The translations under genes and the position numbers were made by a program. Below are positions 44,300 through 54,959 of a stretch of 64,000 nt of DNA, piece after piece. The notes under the pieces were generated by a model, which did no database searches, was not told where the DNA came from, and saw only the letters and a program-made list of their open reading frames with translations. The stretch comes from Sclerodactyla briareus (lineage: Eukaryota > Echinodermata > Holothuroidea > Dendrochirotida > Sclerodactylidae): assembly GCA_026419785.1 (NCBI GenBank), contig JAODTK010005409.1:1-64000 (forward strand), given 5' to 3'. Within the stretch, counting starts at the first letter, position 1; the number at the start of each line of letters is the position of its first letter.

Positions 44300-45260
44300 G
44301 GGTTCTCATAGCGACCGGGGTGAAGGGGTGAATGGGGATAAGTCACGTATCCGGCGGCCAAAGATGCACTGAGTGTGAGAGTTGGGTTTCCCTGTGAGGT
44401 TCTGTGTTCTGTATTGGAGCATGGCATGCTGGAATGCATCCGTGTTCAGAGCCACGGGAACTGGTGTTTCCGTGATTAGGCGTTTGCCGGTCTTCACTCT
44501 ACTCAGCCTGCAGTGCTGTTGTGGTAGGCTACCGATGACACACGGTGCCGTACTCCCCAATTCCGTAGGAAACGTCTTGGTCGATGTGTTTGAGGAGAAA
44601 CTTCGGGGGTTCCCCCGTCGGCAGAAGTTCGTCGCTGATACAGAACGTAACAAAAGACAAGCCGTGACGGGAGAGAAAGTACCCTCGCACCGGTCAGCTG
44701 ATTGGTTTCTACAAGGGCAAGTGAATTGTTGCTGTCTACAATGAACAGATGTTCCCTGCCCGCATGGGAAAAAAGTCTGCGCAGATGGGTTAGAAGGGAT
44801 ATACTGGCAGCACTGGTGGTGTTGGGGGCGGGTTTGGCTGCTGCGATGGCGCCATTCGGTTGCATTGTGACAGCGGCTCGCACTCTGAATATCAGCAGTT
44901 ATCCCTGGCCAAAAGACTGATTGCTGCAGCTCGTGTGACGTCATGGATGTGAACCACTGGTGGGCCGAGTGCAGTGACTGCAAACCACTTTGAACAGAAG
45001 TGAAGGTGGGGATTAACGATGCGATCGTTATACAGGATGACCCCATCCAGTGCATATAAGCCATCCCGAACGCTGTAGAAGTCCCGCAAGTCTGGTGGCA
45101 TCTCTTGCCAGTTCTCTGGCAGCCAGTCTCTACTAAGGGACAGAAGTTGGGTCCCAAAATTTTTTGCGGTCTCGTCACAGCGTCGCGATGGAACATGTCC
45201 AGGTGACAGATGGAGCTGGTTGAGTTGCAGTGGCCATTCTTGAGATGGCATCAGTGCCAG
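44300..45260 (-). pseudogene. Gypsy integrase remnant
   Basis: The longest minus-strand frame of the window (296 codons, 45196-44306) covers most of it. The HHCC-type segment is recognisable by LHSAHQ and then SVFWPGITADIQSA near 44905-44945. The core region reads FSHAGREHLFIVD in a neighbouring frame near 44750, later SDGG-like and NWGVRHRVSSVAY near 44525-44560, and QCIFGRRIRDL near 44335. Immediately upstream, LPENWQEMPPDLRDFYSVRD (45130-45070) is the usual RNase H-integrase connector. At least three frame changes are required. Confidence 0.85.
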
Positions 45261-45426
45261 CAGAGCTGCTTTTATCTGGGCTTCTATGGGTGCAGCATGT
45301 AGTCCATTACCGTGTAGGATGGGTATTCGAGCCCTGGGTCGAGGGCAAGCAAGTCAATCCGGCAGGCGAAGCCCGGTGGCCCCACCCACTGGATGTCGTG
45401 AAACGCCATCCGCCGCTTTGTTGACG

Positions 45427-45850
45427 TTACTCCCGGGATTTGTGTGAACTTCCGGGGGAAAGCGATATGTTAGCGGAGTGATTTTCCTTCAAGTTTCGGA
45501 GCCGTGGGTTGGTATGTCCTCCAAGCATCGGTCCCCAAGGACTTTGAGGGTGGACCACTGCAACCCAATTCAGGTCACCGCATTCATAGGACGGAAGTGG
45601 TGCCTTGTCCAATGCATCTACAACTGCCAGTGCTTCCCCCTCCATGGGTGGTAGCGGCGGGAATCGGCATAAGAGGTAAAGCGGCTTCCAACAAGTGGGA
45701 ACCCCTTCCAGCCCGAATTGCAGCAGAATGGGTTGGTGGCAGGACAATGGCACTGCTTTGCAAAGCCAGACCCCAATACCTGTCTGAATCCAGTCGTGGC
45801 AAGGCATGTGGGTCGCGACTTGTCGGAAATATCTCAACACCTTTTGGCGA
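45427..45850 (-). pseudogene. Gypsy RNase H remnant
   Basis: The minus-strand frame has (D)WIQTGIGVWLC near 45790, EGEALAVVDALDKA near 45620 and NPRLRNLKEN near 45500, corresponding to the DWSK.GIG, EGEALAV and NPRLRNLKE motifs of Ty3/gypsy RNase H. Some of the interior is out of frame. Confidence 0.8.
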
Positions 45851-46700
45851 TTTCGGAAATGATGACCATCGATGCTTCAAACAGCACACAAGTTCTGTGT
45901 CCATTGGAAGGGTGTTCTGGGATGAGTGGGACGGAATGGTAAACATCCTGTGCTGTGGAAGCGAAGGCAATATGGCGACATGATGATGAGGCCCAAACCA
46001 TGACCTTATGTCCGTGATGTTTCTTGGGCCCAGGAAGCTCTCGAGTGCTTCGAACAACGGGGGCCTGCCTCACTGCCGTCGGGGAGATCTGCAAAGCCTT
46101 GCGAATCCACTTGTGTCCTGTGCGAATGGAATTACATTGGGATTTCAAAGTGATCCATTGCGGCCACAGAGGTCGAGCCAATGGGACGCCTGGAAGAAGG
46201 ATTCTAAATGTTTCCGACCATAGCAGGGTTGTCAGACCCGCAACTTTGTCTTGCGTGGTGGCACATCCGCAAACCAATTTTTTTTTGCATAACCGGCGGG
46301 GGGTGTGGTAGCCATCACCAGAGGCAAGGTACCCTTGTGGAGCCACGCGGGGCCCTGTACCGTCCCCAGGGTGATGAATGTAGTGTCGGTCTGTCATCCT
46401 CATGCAGTGGCACGCTATTGTATCCATTTCCAGCATCAAATATGTCTTTTGGTCTGCTGCGGTTGGGGTATGCTGATGGCCTGGATGAAGGGGGACGGGG
46501 ATGCGTGATGGTGGTCTCTCGTTTGGCGATTTGTCAATGGCTGAAGTCTACGGTTGGGCGAGGCTTCCCATTTTCTTCGGGCAGGATCACCATTCGGTGG
46601 CACCAAGTGACCGGTTCTCGCACAGGGACTGGCTCGATGCGCCAATGCGAACGTCCTGGTCTAGGCCAGCCTTGACATCCTCAATCCAGTGGCCAGTGGC
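45850..46700 (-). pseudogene. Gypsy reverse transcriptase remnant
   Basis: On the minus strand VAPQGYLASGDGY lies near 46310-46346 (the usual PQG fingers/palm motif), preceded by DRHY and an ITPWGRYR-like block in another frame. The catalytic FVDD box is disrupted near 46225-46240, leaving TTLLWSET. The thumb and connection read KALQISPTAVR and NITDIRSWFG near 46000-46110. Frameshifts are frequent. Confidence 0.85.
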
Positions 46701-47189
46701 ACTGGTTATTGGGGGTGTGTGATAGGCGAATGGTTTCCGCTTCAGGGTAATCATGAGTCTCAGTCAGTGCGACCTTGCATCATCGGCACTGGCTGATGCT
46801 CGCAGGTGTTTGAAAGTAGATGACCCCTAGTATTCACGCAGGAAGAGCTAAAGCTTCCCGGTTTTCCGCTGTGGCTGGAAAATGGCGAGTTGGTATGGTG
46901 GTGGTGGTGGGTCTGGCCACCGTGCGGCAGTCACAGGGGAGCAGTGAGGGAGGACCATGAGAAACTGTGGGTGGTTCGGCAGTCAGTAGTTTGGCTTAGC
47001 GCATTGCTAGACATTGGCTGAAGCAAGGGAAGAAGGGTTTCTCCAATTGTGGGAAACTTGTTAGGGTATCAAACCAAGCTATGCCCGCCCGGCTTGCTAG
47101 GTAAAGCTGGTGACGCTGTTATCAGTGATCGTAGACTAGTAGGCGCGGTTGTATGGTTGTGCCATCGCCTGTCGTGCAGAAATGCGGGA

Positions 47190-47410
47190 GAACTAGCGCG
47201 CCCAGGATGAGTATGCATATTGCGATGGGGCTGCACTCATCTCCATGGTAACTGGGATTGATCTTTGACTTGCATCCAAGCGGGCAAGAAGTTTAAGTCC
47301 TGCCAGGCACGACTGAACATCCTGTGTCAGCCATGGCGCGGAATGGGACAGTTGTGGGGGGTTGGGCAAGTGGCCCCGAGCCAAGAGTGGATGTCAGCAG
47401 GGGGGGCAAT
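47190..47410 (-). pseudogene. Gypsy aspartic protease remnant
   Basis: VPFRAMADTGCSV with the retropepsin ADTG at 47320-47331 on the minus strand. One frame away, LAGLKLLARLDAS and TMEMSAA follow, as expected after the active site in retropepsin-like proteases of gypsy elements. The sequence between 47410 and 48600 on this strand should hold gag, but I cannot recognise a capsid or an intact zinc knuckle. Confidence 0.65.
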
Positions 47411-48623
47411 GATAGTGATGTCAATGATGGCTGGGGGTCAGATGCGGGCCGTTCCCATGTGTCGAAGAGAGCGTTGTATCCATGGTGAATCAAGGGTGAT
47501 AACCGGTGACCCTTTGCATTCACAGCACTAAATGTTGATAACAGAGTATAGTCTGGATCAACTGAGATGCAACAGAGGGTATCGAAGACGCACTCTCATT
47601 TGTCAATTTCGTCCCTTTTCAGGGTGTTGGCTGGTGGGTGGCGATGGTCGTCGTCACTTGCAGACTTCAGCTTCTGCAGACTGGCTCAAAGGGCCGCGGA
47701 ATCGCACGTGGCACAGATATGAAGGTAGGCAGGGCAGGTTTTGTCACTGTCCTTTCTCAGGATTCCATGGTTTTCCTTGCGCCCGCAAACCACACATGTC
47801 TTCTGCTGGAGCGGTCCGGTAGTTGCTGGTTGCAGAGGTCGAGCTTGCAGAGTCCAGGAGTCGGTGTTGCGGATCTCTGCCCCCTTCTTTAGCCTCTATG
47901 TATCGGAGGTCGTCATCCAAGTTCTATGTATTGTTTTTGCCTGGCCCAGTACTTCCAGCTGGATATAGTGATCACACGATGTCCGGTGATGGTAGTCCCG
48001 TTAGAACTTGGTCACTGTAAGCTGACCCCCCCCGGCCCCGTCTGGTCACAGCTGGGGCATTTGACAGTGAACTTGCACACATTGGCTGGCCCCGGAGGCG
48101 GGCGGCAAAGTTTGCTGCGAAGTGTTAATCTCGTCCTGTATCATGTGTGAGGCGAACACGGGGAGACCCTAACATTTTCCTCCAGGACGGACAGTCGTGT
48201 ATGGCTGTCATCACAATCGTCTCAGACTTGAGCTGGTCAATGTGCCACCATTGTGTGCGTGTGAGGTAGTTTCTTAGGTGTTCCTCACATGGGCACTCGA
48301 GTAGTTGTACTGAAGACTCTGGCGCCCGTGATTCGTTTGTGTCGCAAACCTATACTCACTCCATCGAGATGTGAAGTAGCACCAGTCTTAAGGAGGTTGC
48401 TTCCAAGGGCTATGGAGGGTCGTTTCATTTTTCTGTCTTTACGTAGTGGAGTGACTCGGTTATATCTTTGCTATGATAGGAAGGAGGATGACCATGGTCA
48501 GGAGTGGCGTCTTCGGGTGTGGTATACTCACACGACGAGATCTGGGCGCACCTCACACCTGTGAAGGTTTGGGGACCTCTAGTAGGGGTTACAGGACGTA
48601 TGGAAAAAACCCTGAGCCATAAA

Positions 48624-48776
48624 GCCTACAGAGTCTTTGTCTGGTTGAAACTTTCTTTATTACAGACTGCAGCTTAACACTTGAAAATGCTAAAGGGTTT
48701 TTTTTTCATCCACGAATGAATAGGCAAAGGAAGAGCTTAAAAGGTTTAAAATAACACACAAAGCTAACATACTTCA
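48624..48776 (-). repeat. 5' LTR of the gypsy element
   Basis: CTACAGAGTCTTTGTC-TGGTTGAAACT, CTTTATTACAGA, TAACACACAAAGCTAACATACTTCA matches the LTR at 43378. It is about 16 bases longer, mostly a T run, and has lost TGA at its left end. No tRNA primer site is obvious next to it (the minus strand continues GGCTTTATGGCTCAGGG). Confidence 0.72.
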
Positions 48777-49002
48777 CTATTTTCAATAGAATGCACAAAT
48801 GGTCTCTTGTTCCAAACATTGCACAACTGAGCATATTTAGGAATTTATTTTCATCCACGAAAAATACGTCCTTGTGTTTCGACTAGTCAGAGCCTATTGA
48901 GGGGCGGTTGGGGGTCCATAGATGTGTCGGATCATATGGATATAATTTAGACGGCATGAAATTGCACAGCATATGAAATACACAGGAAAACTGGGATAAA
49001 TT

Positions 49003-49720
49003 TGTGGAGGGGGAGGGGGTCCTATAATATCTTTTTTAGAAGTCCCCCACATACAAATAATATTGAAAGGAAACTAGTTTTTGGAAATGGCCTGCGGACG
49101 GACAGCCCTCCCCCCCCCCCCCCCCCCCCCCCACCACCAACATATTGCTCCTAGTGGCCTACATAAAAGCAAAAATTGCTCTACATGACGGACATCGAGG
49201 AAGGCAGAACAGAACAGGAGTTGGACATAGGAGAGTACAATCAAACACGCATGATGAAATTGCAAGAAAACAAGGCATTAACTGGCGACATTATTTTTGA
49301 GGGGGAGGGGTCCGTATCTCAAATTTTTAGAATGTCCCCCCACATTACCCAAATTAATTATTTAAACGAATATTCTTTGGGAACCTGCCTGCGGACTGAC
49401 CCCCCCCGAATCCCCCCCCCCCGTCCACCACAACAATTGCTTTACATAAAAGAACATTGAGAGTGCTGAACCTAGAGGAGTCGGAACAATAGGGATCTTA
49501 AAGTTACAGCCGGAAAATTTGCAACAGGGGAACACAAGGATAACCAGGACAACATTTTTGGAGGGAAGGGGTTCGTATCGCATTTTTTCAGACTGTCGCC
49601 CCACTTACAACTAATAATTTTAATTAAACAAAATATTTAATCTGGGGCTTGCCTGCGACGCCCGAAAACCCCCCTCCCCACCACCCAATTTTCTACCTAG
49701 AAGTATGACCCCACACAAAA
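49003..49720. repeat. Tandem repeat, ~260-295-bp unit, 3 copies, with C runs
   Basis: GGAGGGGGAGGGGGTCC at 49003, GAGGGGGAGGGGTCCGTATC at 49300 and GGAGGGAAGGGGTTCGTATC at 49559 each start a unit, which continues TTTTTAGAA-TGTCCCCCCAC, AATTA, GCCTGCGGAC, a C run, CCACCA, then CAA..TTGCT..TACATAAAA. The first unit has a C run of about 22 at 49111-49132. It lies inside the outer inverted repeats. Confidence 0.75.
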
Positions 49721-50955
49721 CTGACGGTTGTTGCACTCCTCGCTATCATACCTTGCACCACAACACTCATCAGCATCTTGACATGGACACTAACCTAATT
49801 TGACGACAACTGCTATGAACATGCAATAAAACAAGAGGCCGAGAAAATATTCTAGCTGTAATTTACCTTATTTTTTATTTTACTATACAGCACACCAGCA
49901 GCTCCTTCTGAACTTGGTCGGTATATGCGGCACGAAAATCGAACATGTACGATTCCCGTATACGATACCTATTCGCCACTATACGGCACTTCCGAGCGTG
50001 CCCTCTGAGTGAAACTCGGTTAACGGAAATGCTATTGTTCGATTCAGGCATATACCGGCGTGCACCCGCAAAACGGGCCGCGTATGGCGAATGTATACTT
50101 CTAGTGATCGCACCCTCAAGGGCGGAAGCCTCTTTCCTGAAACAGACATACTTTGTGTGGCTGTTCAGGTAATTCAGGTAAAATCAGGTTAACAGCCTCG
50201 GTAACCATTCCCATCGTTATTTAAATTTACAGGCTACGGCGATCGTGATTACATGAGAAGATTGGTGCGTAGCATCCTGGAAAGTTGTGTTCTGCGTCCC
50301 AGTAGAAACCCAATGCGGGGAGGAGCTATTAAAGGTTGCCCCATATCGACTTAACTCCTGCTTTATCTTATTTATCTAACTCCTGCTAGCTCGCTCCAGT
50401 ACAGCATGTCCGCGGGGGTTGGCGCCTGTGACCTAATGTAGGCCGCTGTAGCCTGTGCCTACGATTTAGGCGCAGCTTCAGAAATCATTCTAACAACAAG
50501 ACGTTCTATAAAGTTAGAAGTAAAACTCATTCAGGGCCGATCTCACCACTTCTGCCCATTTTCTTCGCTCTTCCACCTACCAATAAATCGAGCACGAGAA
50601 CACTGCACTGGGGAGTAGACTGCGATACGACGAGGAACCCTCTTAAACTATTTCGCCAGGAATGGGTGTAATAGTTAGGTCGAGTCGGTCATTGAAGTTG
50701 AACAGAAAAAAACGTCATGATTTCGCGGGGAGTGGGTCTCACAATGACCTACTGTCCCCAATGTCCCCAAGTGGTTAAAAACCGCAATAGAGCCTCGTTG
50801 ATTCCTTGGGTGGGATTCATACTATTTAATAGCAATCTACATAGCATCCTGGAAGCCTGAATATCTTCATGGCAAAGGTTGGTAAAAAGCGTTTTAGGGT
50901 CAGAACTGGTGCCCCTGTTAAGATATAGAGAGAGTATTAAACTGTCATCTTACAG

Positions 50956-51276
50956 CAACATATACCCCCTGGAAAGCAACGTATTAACAGAGGAATATTC
51001 GGGACTTGGGGGTTAGGGGAACTTATAGTCAATGACAAGGCCAACTTTCATGGTTATTATCAAGGTGTACAACAAATGCAAGCAGTTGTGTGCATGGATC
51101 TACAGGGTGATTCTGAAAAGAAACTTGCAAGTTATGAAAACTCTGTGGTTTTCCTTCATACAACCGAACAGGATATTACTGCTGCTAACTATGGGCCCAC
51201 AGAACAAGGCCAGTACACAAACTGGCGAGGATCTTCTGTAGCTAGAGATACCATGCCTAAAGCATCTGAATTATGA
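50956..51276 (+). CDS. Terminal exon of an unidentified + strand gene, 106 residues
   Basis: The acceptor ATCTTACAG ends at 50955; stops in the upstream frame support a real intron border. From there 106 codons run in phase 0 to TGA at 51274-51276. Segments are IPPGKQRINRGIFGTWGLGE, NFHGYYQGVQQMQAVVCMDL, LASYENSVVFLHTTEQDI and YTNWRGSSVARDTMPKASEL. Codon use is even and there is no lesion. AATAAA follows at 51388. Several short motifs look structured, but I do not recognise the family; there is no obvious membrane span. Upstream exons are not certain, though 50233-50330 after TTTACAG is a possible one. Confidence 0.62.
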   Translation, partial: QHIPPGKQRINRGIFGTWGLGELIVNDKANFHGYYQGVQQMQAVVCMDLQGDSEKKLASYENSVVFLHTTEQDITAANYGPTEQGQYTNWRGSSVARDTMPKASEL

Positions 51277-51387
51277 GACAGATGAAGGAGTTAAAATGTA
51301 ATCGTACAAAGAAGAATTGAAGATATTCGATTATATACAAATGGAAAGGCAGGCGTAGAAGGTTGGGTTCAATACTTTTTGTGTCAG

Positions 51388-51393
51388 AATAAA
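51388..51393 (+). terminator. Polyadenylation signal AATAAA
   Basis: Canonical AATAAA 112 bases after the stop of the exon at 50956-51276. Position and strand suit that gene's 3' end. Confidence 0.45.
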
Positions 51394-52499
51394 AGAATCG
51401 TTCGAGAAGAGGAAGACTATGCATGATACTCCAGGTCACATTAACAGAAACCGCCCCTGAAGAGTGGACATAGCTAATGACCCTCCTTTAAAAAACAGGT
51501 GCACGTCTTGTGGTTTCTATGCGAATGGGAAGGTTATTTATTCAAAATGAAATGATTGAATATTCGCATTTCTGCATTTTCATGTTCGAATTCGGATCGC
51601 TGGAAACAGAGAACTGAAATAAACGTTTCAATGAGCAAAATCCGTTCAATTTCGACTGAAAACGACAGACTCAAAGGTTATATGAAACCCGTTCAAAGTT
51701 TGAAAAGTGGATCGTTGAAATATTTGCGTTGTCGGCCGATGCTCCGGATTTTACGTTTCCTGTGGATTCTTTCTGAGAAAATATATGTATCGCATACTAT
51801 TTCCTCCAAGGACATTTTTATTTTTGTCAAGTATTAGCCTCTCCGCCGTAGCTGTTTTCGAGTTTTCACGTTCAAAAATCCGTTCCAGTACAATTGAAAC
51901 CACTTCAAGGTCAATTACCAGCTGGACCAAGGATATCCACTTGGGGAAAAGCGGCTGATTTTTTTGTGTCCGTGAACCGGCCGATAGGCCAGTTCACTTG
52001 TCACCGTTCAAGGGCTGGAAAGTTATGCAGTGGCGTCGATTTATTGTTCAGGTATTGGAGGGGGGTGACTGATGGTGGGATACTGTCTAAGCGGAGCTAA
52101 CATGGGTGGGCGTGGAGTGATCCAGCCTTGTTTAGACTTGAAGACCCTTCAGATAGCCAGAAAAGGCACTAATTGCCCGTTTTTTGATCTGCATTTAACC
52201 AGACCTTTAAATAGCATCGCATGTCCGCCTGTCCGGGGCAATTTCCAATTTAGTGGGTGAAAAAACATCTATAGAAATATTACTACATATCCGATGGGTC
52301 GGGATGATACAAAGGATCCATATCTACTATGCATCCATCCTCTTACATTCATTCGATCTGCCAAGTTCCACATAGAACCCATTCATATCCACAAGTTACA
52401 TTTGCCCATCAGCCCATCCATAAATAGCACCTACATGTTCCAAACTTTGTCCGTATTTGAAATCATATTACAAACCAGCACGATTTAGTGAGACATCGT
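51394..52499. other. Stretch without a recognised gene
   Basis: A 93-codon frame at 51556-51837 and a 68-codon frame at 51894-52100 lack motifs. CTAAGCGGAGC near 52087 is a phrase of the ~200-bp family annotated at 54960, suggesting a diverged copy. Confidence 0.35.
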
Positions 52500-52790
52500 C
52501 GTCAACATCTGGCGGGCGATTTGTGTTAAATATGGGATGGTACCTACGTGATTAGTACCATATAGGTACGAGCGCCACCCTCAGTTGGCGCGAAGAACAT
52601 TTTCGTTCTACAGACCCCCCAGGATTGCAGGAATGGCACTCCCAGCCTTAGGCAATGAGCAACATCACCTGACTGAAATGACAAAAATTTCCGAAACTGG
52701 TCAATGTAATTCCTTACATTTATCAGGTCGGTTGTGGCCTTCATTCCTCAATTTTAGGTATTCCGCTGCCGCTGCCCATAAACCCCAACC
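52500..52790 (+). repeat. Repeat family R3, single unit
   Basis: GGCGGGCGATTTGTGTTAAATATGGG, TTGGCGCGAAGAACATTTT, CAGACCCCCCAGGATTGCAGGAATGGCACT and GAGCAACATC...AAAAATTTC match successive parts of the array at 54960-56190. Confidence 0.6.
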
Positions 52791-54049
52791 AATTGGTTAG
52801 AGTTTTCCCGCATTGGAAATTCGTCGAACACCACTGTCGCGAAAAATGTGTGCATTTTCGAGCCTTGATTAAAAAGAATCTAGCTAGTCTAGAAAATTTT
52901 GGTCCCTTCTTCAGGTTTGTTCCCGTTCACATTTCCTGCAAAATTTTACCAGGCTACCCGAATTGTTTTGTCCCGCTCCGCGCCTATGTATATGGCTGAA
53001 CGTCACCACGTGGACCTCATATATGATTTGCACGACCCCTGCGGGTTGTTTTCGTTGTATTATAGCTTTCATTAAGAAGCAGCACGTCACGGCCCCTTTT
53101 CCTTTATAAACAATAGGATTAGAAGTGGACTTCAACCGAGGTTATGGTGCAGCGTTAGGACACTTGCCAGTTGGAATCCTCCGCATTATTTTGGTGGTGC
53201 AACCGTAATCGTGTCCCAAACTAAAATTCGCCTTGTGGCCTGTTCAAATGTGTTTCACTCACTTCACACTGTGCACTTGTAGATGACACGTATTGAAAAA
53301 AGCATTTTGCCACAATCTGACGAATTTATTTTGGCATGGGCCTACTTTATTAATATGTTTAACGGAAAGAAACAGCAAACAATCGCGATTTTTTTGCATT
53401 TGGCCTCATGTCTTGTGTTATGGCGTACTGTACCTTCTTGTGCAACCCTATTTTCATTTTTTTGGGAGATGCAATGCGATTATTGGGGGTGATCACATAG
53501 GGCCATTCCCCCACATCAAACATTGGGGGGGGGTGTATCCCCCTCCCACGCGATTTACGTCTATGCATCTGCGTGAACAACAAATCGGTGAAACTATAAA
53601 GACCACAGCTTTTCAACTCTCCTTGCAAAGTCAGAAAAATGAACTACTGTTCAGTTGATAAATTCAAAGCGGAATCTTCTAGATCAACACCTTCATGTCG
53701 TCCCCGAATGGAACCCAGATGCCCCGCCAGGCAGGGGGCGGCGCCACAGGGGGTGGGCAGGGAGGGGCGGCTGCCCCTCCTATGGGTTGGGGGTGGAAAA
53801 AAGTAAAATCGAACAGAATGATGTTTTTAATGTACCCGTTTTCGTCGGGGGTGGGTGAAGTGTCAAAATACGTTTATCCATCGTAGGTTATTTTCTATTC
53901 GTTCTCATCTCATCGAGACTCACTCGAGACTCGAACTGTTCCTGTAATATGCGTTCGCCAATGTAGCGTATTCTACCAGGCCGACGAGGGTGGGGGGGGG
54001 TGTCACGGCCCCTCCCAATGATTTCATGCCGTCCGCAATTTTCAGTCTG
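52791..54049. other. Stretch without a recognised gene
   Basis: It holds CG-rich phrases such as GGGGGCGGCGCCACAGGGGG and GGGCGGCTGCCCCTCC (53735-53785) that look like parts of dispersed repeats. The 121-codon frame at 53293-53658 has no motif. Confidence 0.35.
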
Positions 54050-54250
54050 TCGCAAAAAGGAGAAATGAGGAAGGAAAAGAAGAGGAAAAGAGGGGGAGAA
54101 GGAAGAGAAGAGGAGAGGAAAAGAGGACAGGAGGAAAAGAAGAAAGAGGGAAAGGGAACGTAAAAGGGAAGTAAGGGGGTGTACCGGTTGAAGAGGAAGG
54201 CAAGGAAATTGAAGGAAATGAAAGTGAATAGGAAAGAAAAACAAAGGGAA
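54050..54250. repeat. Purine-rich tract (GGAAA/GAGGA)
   Basis: About 200 bases on the + strand are nearly all A or G, interrupted by a short mixed stretch near 54160-54195. Such homopurine tracts can form triplex (H-DNA). The minus-strand frame over it is only Phe/Leu/Ser low complexity. Confidence 0.85.
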
Positions 54251-54959
54251 GCCAGACTGTATTATCGGCTATTTCGACTTTGGCTCTTCATCTAATGACC
54301 CATTCAGCGTCTGGCAAGAGAATGGACGTCGCAAACATTAGATAATGTGCGCCGCGTCGCCGTCGGTGTTAATTGGACGAGTGACGAGTCTGTCGGCATT
54401 CGGCAGAAGGGAAATGAAGGGCGGTACGTTAGCGTTTGAACAGGCCGGCGAAGATTTTTATATGGGGGTGCTGAGCTCCCTGACAAAAGAACATCACCTA
54501 CCCCTACACAAAACCTACATTTTCGTCATTTTCATTTTTCAGGATTTTGCCTTTTGCCACTTTTTTATACTTTTTTTCAGTTATTTCATACCAAATCGCG
54601 TGATTGCGATTAGACAGTGTACCTGATGCCCGCGATGATAACGGTACCCTAAATGTTATAGCAGCACGAGGCAAGACGGACACCATGAGAAAAAGCAAGA
54701 TAACAGTGAACGTGCGTCGTAGTAGTACGAACGGTTTCTGGTGTGAGGGGAAAAGGTAACTTAGTCAGGGTCCCCATTATGGACCGCCGTCAGTGCAGTG
54801 AGGGTATAGGGAAGGCAGGTCCATCGTCCCCTTTGGAAAATTCCTTCTGGCGTTTCGAAGATGCAAAATTGTTTTATACCTAGATCAATGGCTGAAGTAA
54901 AAGCCTGGCTTTTCATATTACGCTGATAATAAAAAAAATTACTTTCACTGTCTTTCAAT

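Larger units (their letters stand above)
43378..48776 (-). mobile_element. Degenerate Ty3/gypsy LTR retrotransposon
   Basis: An internal region of about 5.1 kb lies between two short similar LTRs. On the minus strand the order is protease, reverse transcriptase, RNase H, integrase, which is the Ty3/gypsy order. A purine tract (GGACTTGGGGGGG, minus strand) touches the 3' LTR at 43515-43533. Every domain carries frameshifts and the catalytic RT box is broken, so the copy is dead. The wording of the RT and integrase resembles gypsy families common in cnidarians, molluscs and other marine invertebrates. Many open frames on the + strand across 44-48 kb are shadows of it. Confidence 0.9.
42985..50115. 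mobile_element. Pair of diverged inverted repeats flanking the gypsy insertion
   Basis: GGCGCGATCACATAGGACTATAC at 42985-43010 resembles the reverse complement of the right boundary near 50080-50112, GGTGCGATCACTAGAAGTATAC. Further in, CGGTTCACACGGAGTGGCACGCGCG (about 43073) resembles GAGTTTCACTCAGAGGGCACGCTCGG (reverse of about 49984-50012). Between these, both ends are rich in TATACG and ATTCGC. They look like ~130-bp inverted ends of a DNA element into which the retrotransposon later inserted. No target duplication was found. Confidence 0.38.

Noticed and set aside
45504-46723. Long + strand frames between 44 and 48 kb
   Set aside because: They are antisense shadows of the gypsy pol region, whose minus-strand motifs are clear.
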